From contig JASLAV010000719.1 in assembly GCA_030146905.1 (NCBI GenBank), positions 1-7,014 on the forward strand: a stretch of 7,014 nt of DNA, in the 5' to 3' direction. Origin of the DNA: Lentzea sp. (GTDB lineage Bacteria; Actinomycetota; Actinomycetes; Mycobacteriales; Pseudonocardiaceae). The notes below the pieces were generated by a model. That model searched no databases and was not told where the DNA came from. It saw only the letters and a list, made by a program, of their open reading frames with translations. The position numbers and the translations under genes are program-made. Below are positions 1 to 6,099 of the stretch, one piece after another. Position 1 is the stretch's first letter. Every line of letters starts with the position of its first letter.

Positions 1-1
1 G

Positions 2-445
2 GTGATCGCGGATCTGCACGAGCGCTGGGTGTTCGGCTGGGACCGTCGCGAAGGGGACGCACCCTTCGAGTTCCGCCGGATCTTCGGCGACTTCTACGAC
101 TTCGACGCTCCCGATGTCCGCCTCTACGACGACTTCGACCCGGAGCACCGGGTCGCGACGTCGGCCGCCGCGTACGGCGCGATCTGGGAGCCCGCCTTCC
201 GCACCATGCTCTCCGCGCACCACGCCGTCGACGACGGCCCGCACGTCATCGCCGTCGACGACCTGGCCGCGTCCACCCTGCGGTTCCTGGCGCGGATCAC
301 CACTCCGGACGACGTCACGGACATCCGCACCACGAGCTCGCTGGTCTGGCACCGGACGCCGGAGGGGTGGCGGATCGTCCGCGAGCACAACTCGACCGAG
401 GTCCTGCCACAGGGGGAGCTCGACGGTCGTTTCGGCGACGTGTGA
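2..445 (+). CDS. NTF2-like / SnoaL-like domain protein, 5' end cut by window edge
   Basis: The reading frame is already open at the window edge and ends at TGA 443-445, giving at least 147 residues. The pattern is that of the SnoaL/ketosteroid-isomerase-like NTF2 superfamily: an N-terminal helix with LHERWVFGW (about residues 5-13), a central region with a paired HH, and a C-terminal beta pair with SLVWHRTPEGWRIVREHNS (about 112-130), which matches the usual 'W....GW.I...H.S' end of the fold. These small cone-shaped domains act as isomerases, cyclases, hydrolases or plain ligand binders, so the substrate cannot be stated. A GTG lies at position 2, but family members normally have several residues before the first helix, so the true start is probably just outside the window. 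It is convergent with the downstream regulator, with 55 bases between the two stop codons. No convincing terminator is seen in that gap, only a weak GGGG/CCCC pairing at 446-462. Confidence 0.72.
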   Translation: MIADLHERWVFGWDRREGDAPFEFRRIFGDFYDFDAPDVRLYDDFDPEHRVATSAAAYGAIWEPAFRTMLSAHHAVDDGPHVIAVDDLAASTLRFLARITTPDDVTDIRTTSSLVWHRTPEGWRIVREHNSTEVLPQGELDGRFGDV

Positions 446-500
446 GGGGCTGACCGATCCCCGGGAGTTCCTGTGACACGAGGGAGAACCCCGCGTCCGG

Positions 501-1403
501 TCACGACTCCGGATCGGTGTCCACACCGGACGGGTGCGGGTAGCTCGGCTCCGCACCGGGATCCGACGCCGTCCAGCTGGCGAGGATGTCCATGGCCTGC
601 CTCGACGACGAGGCGGGCTCGGTCGTGTAGACGTACAGCATCGTGTCCGGATCGCCCGGCAGGACGAACGACTCGTACTGGACGGTGAGCTCGCCGACGA
701 GCGGGTGGCGCAGCCGCTTGGAGCCGTAGGTGCGCTGGTGGACGCGGTGCTGCTCCCACCACTGGTCGAAGTCGTGGCTGCGTTCGCGGAGCTCGGCCAC
801 GAGGGCGGTAGTGGCGGTGTCGCCGGGGTCCCTGCCGACCTCGAACCGCAGGCTCTCGACCGCGGCGCGGGCCTGGTCGTGCCAGTCCACGAACAACGAC
901 CGCGCGTCCTCGTCGAGGAAGATCCACCGCGCGTAGTTGCGCTCCTTCGGCGGGATCTTGTCGAAGTCCGCGAACAGGGCCTTCGCCATCCTGTTCGCCG
1001 CGAGCACGTCCGTGCGGCGTCCGAGCACCAGCGCCGGTTCCCCGTCGAGCGAGTCGATGAGCTGGTAGAGGCCGGGCCGCACGCGCTGCACGCTGCTCGG
1101 CCGGCGAGGCGCGGGACCGGAGGGCAGCCCGATGAGGTCCCGCAGGTGCGTGCGTCCCGCCTCGTCGAGCTCGAGAGCGCGGCCGATGGCCTCGACGACG
1201 GCGGGCGAGGGGGTGATGCGCCTGCCTTGCTCGAGCCGGGCGTAGTAGTCCGTGGACACGCCGGCGAGCAGGGCGACCTCCTCGCGCCGCAAGCCCTTCA
1301 CCCTGCGCACTCTGCCGTCGGAGGGCAGGCCGGCCCGTGACGGGTCGACCTGGCCGCGTGCGCGTCGCAGGAAGTCGGCGAGCTCTCGATTGGTACCGGC
1401 CAT
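501..1403 (-). CDS. XRE-type HTH transcriptional regulator with MmyB-like ligand-binding domain (MltR family)
   Basis: A 300-residue protein, full length for the family. Residues about 6-90 form a helix-turn-helix of the Xre/Cro type: RRVKGLRREEVALLAGVS (33-50) followed by TDYYARLEQGR (51-61) is the characteristic MltR wording. Residues about 107-277 fit the MmyB-like ligand-binding domain (PAS-like), with PGLYQLIDSL, PALVLGRRTDVLAANRMAKALF and the conserved RYARW-type segment (ERNYARWIFLDEDAR, 154-168), then HPLVGELTVQYE (233-244). Known of the family: a structure with a bound fatty acid has been described, and in actinomycetes these genes very often sit next to a divergent SDR gene, as here. 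Inference: it controls the divergent operon starting at 1593 and probably itself. The ATG at 1403 is preceded on the minus strand by GGGAG about 11-12 bases upstream, a slightly long spacing. The C-terminal 20 residues are Pro/Asp-rich and probably disordered. Confidence 0.93.
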   Translation of the reverse strand: MAGTNRELADFLRRARGQVDPSRAGLPSDGRVRRVKGLRREEVALLAGVSTDYYARLEQGRRITPSPAVVEAIGRALELDEAGRTHLRDLIGLPSGPAPRRPSSVQRVRPGLYQLIDSLDGEPALVLGRRTDVLAANRMAKALFADFDKIPPKERNYARWIFLDEDARSLFVDWHDQARAAVESLRFEVGRDPGDTATTALVAELRERSHDFDQWWEQHRVHQRTYGSKRLRHPLVGELTVQYESFVLPGDPDTMLYVYTTEPASSSRQAMDILASWTASDPGAEPSYPHPSGVDTDPES

Positions 1404-1419
1404 GACCCGATTGTCTCCC

Positions 1420-1433
1420 GGAAACCGGATTCC
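1420..1433. promoter_or_regulatory. Candidate operator palindrome for the MltR regulator
   Basis: GGAAACCGGATTCC is a 14-base palindrome in which only one symmetric base pair (A1424/A1429) breaks the symmetry, centred on CCGG. It lies 17 bases upstream of the regulator's ATG and on the operon side of it, where a bound dimer would block the regulator's own promoter and could also affect the divergent operon. An XRE-type regulator is expected to bind such a dyad. The assignment to this regulator is inference from position and symmetry only. Confidence 0.42.
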
Positions 1434-1578
1434 CGAGTGGACCTCCGAGTCCTAGGTTGCCGAGTCCGAGGTCGCGGAGGGCGTGACATGAGCGCCAAAA
1501 GGCCCTTCTTTCTCGGCAGGCTTTGGTCATGCCGCAACGGGGATCAGCCCGGACGGCACCTTCCCACCCGACACGACC

Positions 1579-1584
1579 GAAGGA
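1579..1584 (+). promoter_or_regulatory. Ribosome binding site deciding the SDR start
   Basis: GAAGGA precedes three in-frame ATGs at 1584, 1587 and 1593. It abuts or overlaps the first two and is 8 bases from the third, which is normal spacing. This favours ATG 1593. A competing site, GGAGG at 1476-1480, lies 7 bases before the in-frame ATG 1488 and is described in the findings. Confidence 0.55.
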
Positions 1585-1592
1585 TGATGACG

Positions 1593-2450
1593 ATGAGCTT
1601 TCCCGCCGACCGCCCCGCGACCTGGTTCGTGACCGGTACCTCCCGCGGCCTCGGCCTCGAACTCGTCAAGCAGCTCCTCGAGCGGGGTGACAACGTCGCC
1701 GCCACCACGCGGTCGACGGAGCGCCTCCTCGCCGCTGTGGGCGACGACGTCGACACCACCCGCCTGCTGCCGCTCGCCGTCGACCTGCGCGACGAGTCCG
1801 CTGTCGTGGAAGCGGTCCGGCAGACGACCGGGCGCTTCGGCGGTCTCGACGTCGTCGTCAACAACGCCGGCTACGGGTTCCTGGCCGCGGTCGAGGAGAC
1901 CACCGCCCGCGACGTCCGCGACATGCTCGACGTCCAGGTCGCCGGCGTGTGGAACGTGCTGCGTGCCACCCTTCCGATCCTCCGCGGGCAGAGGAGCGGC
2001 CACGTCGTCAACGTGTCGTCGGTCCTCGGCCTGACCTCGGTCCCCGGCTGGGCGCTCTACTGCGCGGGCAAGTACGCGCTGGAGGGCCTGACCGAGGCGC
2101 TCGCCGCCGAGGTCGCGGAGTTCGGCGTCGACGTGACGATCGTCGAGCCCGGCTACTTCCGCACCGACTTCCTCACCACCGACTCGCTCGCGTTGCCGGA
2201 GAACACCACCGACGCCTACCCGGCGATCCGCGAGATGGTCGAGAACCACCTGAAGCTGCAGGGCAGCCAGCCCGGCGACCCGGTCAGGGGTGCCCGGCTG
2301 ATGATCGAACGCGTCGTCACGGGAGAGGGCCCGCTGCGCCAGGTCCTCGGCTCCGACTCCCACGCCTTCGCCACGGCCAAGGTCCAGGCGCTGCAGGCGA
2401 ACCTCGACGCCGCCGCGAAGACCGCGCACACCAGCGACTTCCCGGCCTGA
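1593..2450 (+). CDS. Classical short-chain dehydrogenase/reductase (SDR)
   Basis: An NAD(P)-dependent oxidoreductase of about 285 residues with all the classical SDR marks: cofactor loop TGTSRGLG (14-21), Arg40 after the second beta strand (suggesting NADP(H) preference), Asp64 for the adenine ring, NNAG (90-93), and catalytic Ser143, Tyr156 and Lys160 in YCAGK. PGYFRTDF (187-194) is the usual segment after strand 6. The C-terminal part beyond about residue 195 is the substrate-specific lid, so the substrate (an alcohol or carbonyl) is not readable. It resembles the SDRs that typically sit divergent to MltR regulators. The start at 1593 is chosen for its spacing to GAAGGA; starts at 1584, 1587 or 1488 are possible. 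It is the first gene of the operon, ending 38 bases before the DJ-1-family gene. Confidence 0.92.
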   Translation: MSFPADRPATWFVTGTSRGLGLELVKQLLERGDNVAATTRSTERLLAAVGDDVDTTRLLPLAVDLRDESAVVEAVRQTTGRFGGLDVVVNNAGYGFLAAVEETTARDVRDMLDVQVAGVWNVLRATLPILRGQRSGHVVNVSSVLGLTSVPGWALYCAGKYALEGLTEALAAEVAEFGVDVTIVEPGYFRTDFLTTDSLALPENTTDAYPAIREMVENHLKLQGSQPGDPVRGARLMIERVVTGEGPLRQVLGSDSHAFATAKVQALQANLDAAAKTAHTSDFPA

Positions 2451-2488
2451 CGTTCCCGAACCCAGCTGACGCAGAAGAGGAACCGCAG

Positions 2489-3184
2489 GTGAGCAAGATC
2501 CTGATCGTCATGTCCGCCGCCGACGTGTGGGAGCGCACCGACGGCTCCGCTTACCCGACCGGGTACTGGGCGGAGGAGGTGGCCGCACCGCACGAGAAGT
2601 TCACCGAGGCCGGCTTCACCGTCGACTTCGCCTCTCCCGGCGGCGTGCTCCAGCCGCTCGACGCGCACAGCGCCAACCCGGAGGTCGCCGGTCCCGAGTG
2701 CGCCCGCTACGTCGAGCACGCCGAGCGCGCCCTGCGCGAGTTCGGCCCCCTGCTCAAGCTCGCCGAGGTCGACCTCGGCGACTACGCCGCCATCGTGCTC
2801 CCCGGTGGCCACGGCCCCGTGGTGGACCTCTACCAGGACGCCGACCTCGGCAGGCTGCTCGTCGAGGCGGACGCGGCGGGGAAGGTCATCGGCGCGGTCT
2901 GCCACGGACCCGCCGGGCTGTTGCCCGCCGTCGACGCCGACGGCAGGTGGGTGTTCGAGGGCCGCAGGATGGCAGCCTTCACCGACGAGGAGGAGGAGCT
3001 GTTCGGCACCGCGGAGAACGCTCCGTGGCTGCTCGCCGGCGCACTGCGGGAGAAGGGCGCGCTGCACTCCGGCGGGCCGGCCTACCAGCCGTACAACGTC
3101 CAGGACGGCAACCTGTTCACCGGCCAGAACCCCGCTTCGAGCGCCCCGATGGCCGAAGCCATGATCGGAGCGCTGGCCAAGTGA
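2489..3184 (+). CDS. DJ-1/PfpI family protein, Hsp31-like (type 1 glutamine amidotransferase-like)
   Basis: A 231-residue cytoplasmic protein of the DJ-1/PfpI superfamily. Residues about 20-60 show the Hsp31-type opening: TGYWAEEVAAPHEKF (24-38, conserved Glu29/Glu30), then AGFTVDFASPGG and PLDAHS. LPGGHGP (104-110) forms the oxyanion region, and AVCHGPAGLL (136-145) is the nucleophile elbow with Cys138 and adjacent His139. The Cys-His-Glu arrangement is complete, so the protein should be active. Known activities in the Hsp31 branch are glutathione-independent glyoxalase (methylglyoxal to lactate), protein deglycase and chaperone; which one applies cannot be seen. The GTG start is supported by AGAGGA at 2476-2481 with 7-base spacing. 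It is the second gene of the operon. Its TGA overlaps an in-frame GTG (GTGA at 3181-3184) that is an alternative start of the next gene. A role in disposing of reactive carbonyls made by the neighbouring enzymes is inference. Confidence 0.9.
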   Translation: MSKILIVMSAADVWERTDGSAYPTGYWAEEVAAPHEKFTEAGFTVDFASPGGVLQPLDAHSANPEVAGPECARYVEHAERALREFGPLLKLAEVDLGDYAAIVLPGGHGPVVDLYQDADLGRLLVEADAAGKVIGAVCHGPAGLLPAVDADGRWVFEGRRMAAFTDEEEELFGTAENAPWLLAGALREKGALHSGGPAYQPYNVQDGNLFTGQNPASSAPMAEAMIGALAK

Positions 3185-3195
3185 GGACGCCGGAC

Positions 3196-4665
3196 GTGAA
3201 CACCGTGGTCGACAAAGTCCACAAAGGACTGCTGGTCGCCGGCAGGTGGCGGCCGGCGACGGGTGGCGGGACGTTCGTCGTGGAGAACCCCGCCACCGGG
3301 CAGGGGCTGTGCGAGGTGGCCGACGCCACCCCCGCCGACGCGCTGGCGGCGCTCGACGCCGCCGGCGCCGCCCAGCGCCGTTGGGCGGCCGTGCCTCCCC
3401 GTGCCAGGGGTGAGGTCCTGCGCCGTGCGCACGACCTGCTGATCGAGCGGATCGACGAGTTCGCCCTGCTCATCACCCTGGAGATGGGCAAGTCCCTGGC
3501 CGAGGCGAGGCAGGAGGTCACCTATGGTGCCAACTACCTGCGCTGGTTCGGTGAGGAAGCGGTCAGGATCGACGGCACCTGGAAGGTCAGCGAGGACGGG
3601 ACCGCCCGCGTGCTGGTCACGCGGCAGCCGGTCGGGCCCTGTCTGCTGATCACGCCGTGGAACGCGCCGCTGGCGATGCCCGCGCGCAAGATCGGTCCGG
3701 CCGTCGCCGCGGGCTGCACCATGGTCGTCAAGCCGGCCGCGCAGACACCGCTGACGACCGCGGCGTTGGCGGAAGTGCTGGCGGAGGCAGGACTTCCGGA
3801 CGGCGTTCTCAACATCATCCAGACCATCGACGCCGCGGCGGTCACCGAACCCCTGCTGCGCGACGGACGGCTGCGCAAGCTGTCCTTCACCGGGTCCACG
3901 CCGGTGGGGAAGCTGCTGATGGCCCAGGCGGCCGGCACCGTCCTGCGCACCTCCATGGAGCTGGGCGGCAACGCGCCGTTCATCGTCTGCGAGGACGCCG
4001 ACGTCGACGCCGCGGTGGAAGGTGCGATGACCGCCAAGCTCCGCAACGTGGGGGAGGCGTGCATCGCGGCCAACCGCTTCCACGTCCACGCCGCCGTCGC
4101 GGAGGAGTTCACCGAGAAGCTCGTGGCACGGATGGGAACGATCACCGTGGGAGCGGGCACGGATCCCGGAACCGGCATGGGGCCGATGATCGACGACCGC
4201 CAGCGGTCGCGCGTCGCGGACCTGGTCGGGGAGACGGTCGGTGCGGGCGCACGCCTGCGGGCAGGGGGAGTGGTGCCGGACGGTCCCGGTTACTTCTACC
4301 CGCCGACGGTGCTCACGGAGGTGCCCGCGGACGCGCGGATCAGCCGTGAGGAGATCTTCGGTCCCGTCGCGGCGATCCAGACCTTCGCCTCCGAGTCCGA
4401 GGCGCTGCGCGCGGCCAACGACACGGAGTTCGGCCTCGTGAGCTACCTCTACACCCGGGACCTGGCCAGGGCGCTGCGCATGGTCGAGGAGCTCGAGACC
4501 GGCATGGTCGGCCTCAACCGCGGCTACGTCTCCGACCCCAGCGCCCCGTTCGGCGGGATGAAGCAGTCGGGCGTCGGCCGCGAGGGCGGCAACACGGGCA
4601 TCGACGAGTACCTGGAACAGAAGTACGTCGCCATCGACGCGGGTGCGCCGCGGGAGCGTGCGTGA
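3196..4665 (+). CDS. NAD(P)-dependent aldehyde dehydrogenase, succinate-semialdehyde dehydrogenase type
   Basis: About 489 residues, full length for the ALDH superfamily. The set of ALDH motifs is intact: TPWNAP with Asn156, VVKPA with Lys179, FTGST (231-235), MELGGN with general base Glu255, GEACIAANR with catalytic Cys289, EEIFGP (385-390) and PFGGMKQSG (451-459). The three residues that bind the carboxylate of succinate semialdehyde in characterised SSADHs have counterparts here: Arg164 (8 after the Asn), Arg283 (6 before the Cys) and Ser458. This supports oxidation of a carboxylated semialdehyde to a dicarboxylate. The second Cys of the human redox switch (two residues after the catalytic one) is Ala291. 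Start: GTG 3196 follows GAGGA with normal spacing; GTG 3181 is also in frame, overlaps the previous stop and has GGAG 10 bases upstream, adding five residues. It is the third operon gene, and its stop overlaps the next start. No GABA transaminase is nearby, so a gabD role in GABA use is not established. Confidence 0.92.
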   Translation: MNTVVDKVHKGLLVAGRWRPATGGGTFVVENPATGQGLCEVADATPADALAALDAAGAAQRRWAAVPPRARGEVLRRAHDLLIERIDEFALLITLEMGKSLAEARQEVTYGANYLRWFGEEAVRIDGTWKVSEDGTARVLVTRQPVGPCLLITPWNAPLAMPARKIGPAVAAGCTMVVKPAAQTPLTTAALAEVLAEAGLPDGVLNIIQTIDAAAVTEPLLRDGRLRKLSFTGSTPVGKLLMAQAAGTVLRTSMELGGNAPFIVCEDADVDAAVEGAMTAKLRNVGEACIAANRFHVHAAVAEEFTEKLVARMGTITVGAGTDPGTGMGPMIDDRQRSRVADLVGETVGAGARLRAGGVVPDGPGYFYPPTVLTEVPADARISREEIFGPVAAIQTFASESEALRAANDTEFGLVSYLYTRDLARALRMVEELETGMVGLNRGYVSDPSAPFGGMKQSGVGREGGNTGIDEYLEQKYVAIDAGAPRERA

Positions 4666-6017
4666 TGGCGGGCAGCACGGTGTTCGACTCGTTCCTGCTC
4701 CGCGACATGTTCGGCACGCCCGCCATGCGGGAGGTGTTCAGCGACGAGTCCTTCGTGGAGGCCGTCGTGCGAACCGAGGTGGCGCTGGCGGCGGCGCAGG
4801 CACGGGTCGGGGTGGTCCCGCGGGAGATGGCGGAGGCGATCGCGGCGTCGTGCGACCCCGCGCGGCTGGACCGCGAACGCCTCCGCCGTGACACCGGGAA
4901 CGTCGGCTACCCGGTGCTGCCGATCGTCACCCAGCTCGCCGAGCAGAGCGGCGACGCGGGAGGGTTCCTGCACTGGGGCGCCACCACGCAGGACGTCATG
5001 GACACCGCCGTGATGCTGCAGTGCGCCGACGGCCTGAGGCTGGTCGGGGCGGAGCTCGACCGGCTGCGCGGATGCCTGCGGAAGCTCGCCGCTGCGCACA
5101 TCGACACCGTCACCGCGGGACGCACCCACCTGCAGCACGCCCTGCCCATCACCTTCGGCTACCGGGTGGCGGTGTGGCTCTCCGCGCTCGACCGCCACGC
5201 CGATCGCCTCGCCGCCGTGCGGGAACGGGACCTGATGGTGCAGTTCGGCGGTGCCGCGGGAACGCTGGCCTCGCTCGGTCCCGGACCGGAGGGCCTGCGC
5301 GTGCGGGCGGAACTGGCGGCGGAGCTCGGCCTGCGCGACCCGGAGATCACCTGGCACGTCGCCCGCGACGGCCTGGTCGAGATCGTCGGTCTCCTCGCCG
5401 CGATCGGCGGGTCGGTCGGCAAGATCGGGGCCGACGTGGCGTTGCTCTGCTCGACCGAGTTCGGGGAGCTGGCCGAGCCCTTCGTCCCCGGCAGGGGCGC
5501 GAGCTCCACCATGCCGCAGAAGCGCAACCCGATCTCCAGCGAGCTGGTGGTCGCCGCCGCGAAACTGCTGCGGGACAAGGCATCGGCGATGCTGGACGCG
5601 ATGGTGCAGGACTTCGAACGTGCCACGGGCCCCTGGCACGTCGAGTGGGCCGTCGTCCCCGAGGCGTTCCTGCTGCTGTCCGCCTCGCTCGCCCACGCCG
5701 CGGACGTCGTGGCCGGTCTTCGAGTCGACGAGGACCGGATGCGCGCCAACCTCGACCTCACCGGCGGGCTCGTCATGGCGGAGGCCGTGATGATGGCGCT
5801 CGCACCGGCTCTCGGCCGCCAGCGGGCCCACGAACTGGTCTACGCCGCCTGCGCCCGCGTGATCGACACCGGCAGCGACCTGGCCACCGAGCTCAAGGCG
5901 CACGAGGTCGTCGTGGCACGTCTGGGCGCCGATCGGATCGACCGGCTCTGCGACCCGGCCGGGTACCTCGGCAGCGCCCGCGCGATGACCAGCTCCGTCG
6001 TGTGGGCCGTCCCGTGA
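4665..6017 (+). CDS. Fumarase/aspartase superfamily lyase, 3-carboxy-cis,cis-muconate cycloisomerase (PcaB)-like
   Basis: A 450-residue, mostly helical enzyme of the fumarase/aspartase superfamily, active as a homotetramer in known members. Three conserved regions that build the shared active site are present: HWGATTQDVMDT (103-114), AGRTHLQHALPITFG (151-165, with His155 and His158) and the signature GASSTMPQKRNP (278-289, catalytic-loop Ser280/Ser281). GATTQDVMDT and HLQHALPITFG are closer to PcaB than to adenylosuccinate or argininosuccinate lyase. The C-terminal domain (about 365-450) has the helical PcaB/adenylosuccinate-lyase-like end. Family chemistry is beta-elimination releasing fumarate or a cycloisomerisation; nitrosuccinate lyase (CreD type) is another member of this branch. 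No other beta-ketoadipate genes are nearby, so the substrate is uncertain. ATG 4665 shares its A with the preceding TGA (TGATG) and has GGGAG 8 bases upstream; GTG 4662 is an alternative. It is the last gene of the operon and runs into a strong hairpin. Confidence 0.87.
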   Translation: MAGSTVFDSFLLRDMFGTPAMREVFSDESFVEAVVRTEVALAAAQARVGVVPREMAEAIAASCDPARLDRERLRRDTGNVGYPVLPIVTQLAEQSGDAGGFLHWGATTQDVMDTAVMLQCADGLRLVGAELDRLRGCLRKLAAAHIDTVTAGRTHLQHALPITFGYRVAVWLSALDRHADRLAAVRERDLMVQFGGAAGTLASLGPGPEGLRVRAELAAELGLRDPEITWHVARDGLVEIVGLLAAIGGSVGKIGADVALLCSTEFGELAEPFVPGRGASSTMPQKRNPISSELVVAAAKLLRDKASAMLDAMVQDFERATGPWHVEWAVVPEAFLLLSASLAHAADVVAGLRVDEDRMRANLDLTGGLVMAEAVMMALAPALGRQRAHELVYAACARVIDTGSDLATELKAHEVVVARLGADRIDRLCDPAGYLGSARAMTSSVVWAVP

Positions 6018-6054
6018 ACGACCTGCCGCCGAGACGCCGGCAGGTCGTTCACGG
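6012..6054. terminator. Strong bidirectional hairpin between convergent transcription units
   Basis: CCGTGAACGACCTGCCG (6012-6028) pairs perfectly with 6038-6054: 17 bp with a 9-base loop. The left arm contains the lyase stop codon (6015-6017). There is no T-run on either side, as is common for actinomycete terminators. Its position between the operon and the convergent AIM24 gene, whose stop is at 6100, fits a terminator working in both directions. Confidence 0.85.
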
Positions 6055-6099
6055 TGACGTGTCACGAGCCGGTGCGGTGAGCCGGACGCGACCGGGTCG

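Larger units (their letters stand above)
1404..1592. promoter_or_regulatory. Divergent intergenic region between the MltR regulator and the SDR operon
   Basis: These 189 bases separate the two divergent starts and must hold promoters for both. Seen in it: a near-perfect palindrome at 1420-1433; the hexamer CCGAGT three times (1433, 1445, 1460), two of them as CCGAGTCC spaced 15 bases apart; an inverted pair GACCTC (1440-1445) / GAGGTC (1468-1473) around the second and third copies; and an AT-richer patch at 1497-1513. No convincing -35/-10 pair was found on either strand by eye. The SDR frame stays open back to about 1437, but codons from 1488 to 1583 use A or T in third position in 9 of 32 cases, far more than the genes around it, so this stretch looks like leader rather than coding sequence. 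Confidence 0.6.

Noticed and set aside
446..500. Possible terminator between the NTF2-like gene and the regulator
   Set aside because: Only short pairings are visible (GGGG/CCCC and a bulged CGGGG-type stem), none convincing compared with the hairpins at 6012 and 6832.
515..528. CGGTGT-CC-ACACCG inverted repeat near the end of the regulator gene
   Set aside because: It is fully inside the coding sequence, and its two-base loop is too short for a stable RNA hairpin.
534..1340. Long open frame of 268 codons on the plus strand opposite the regulator gene
   Set aside because: It is the antisense shadow of a clearly recognised MltR protein. Its translation is rich in Arg, Val and Glu without any fold signature, as is usual for mirror frames in GC-rich DNA.
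124..1530. 468-codon minus-strand frame overlapping the regulator in another frame
   Set aside because: It is an Arg-rich shadow of the regulator and its flanks, with no recognisable domain.
1391..1639. GGTACCGG near the regulator start and its complement CCGGTACC in the SDR start region
   Set aside because: Both copies are inside coding sequence, where they encode Gly-Thr next to the respective starts, so they are better explained by codons than by a shared operator.
6054..6065. GTGAC-GT-GTCAC dyad after the operon hairpin
   Set aside because: It lies between two convergent gene ends, has a two-base centre that breaks symmetry, and has no start nearby to regulate. Probably chance.
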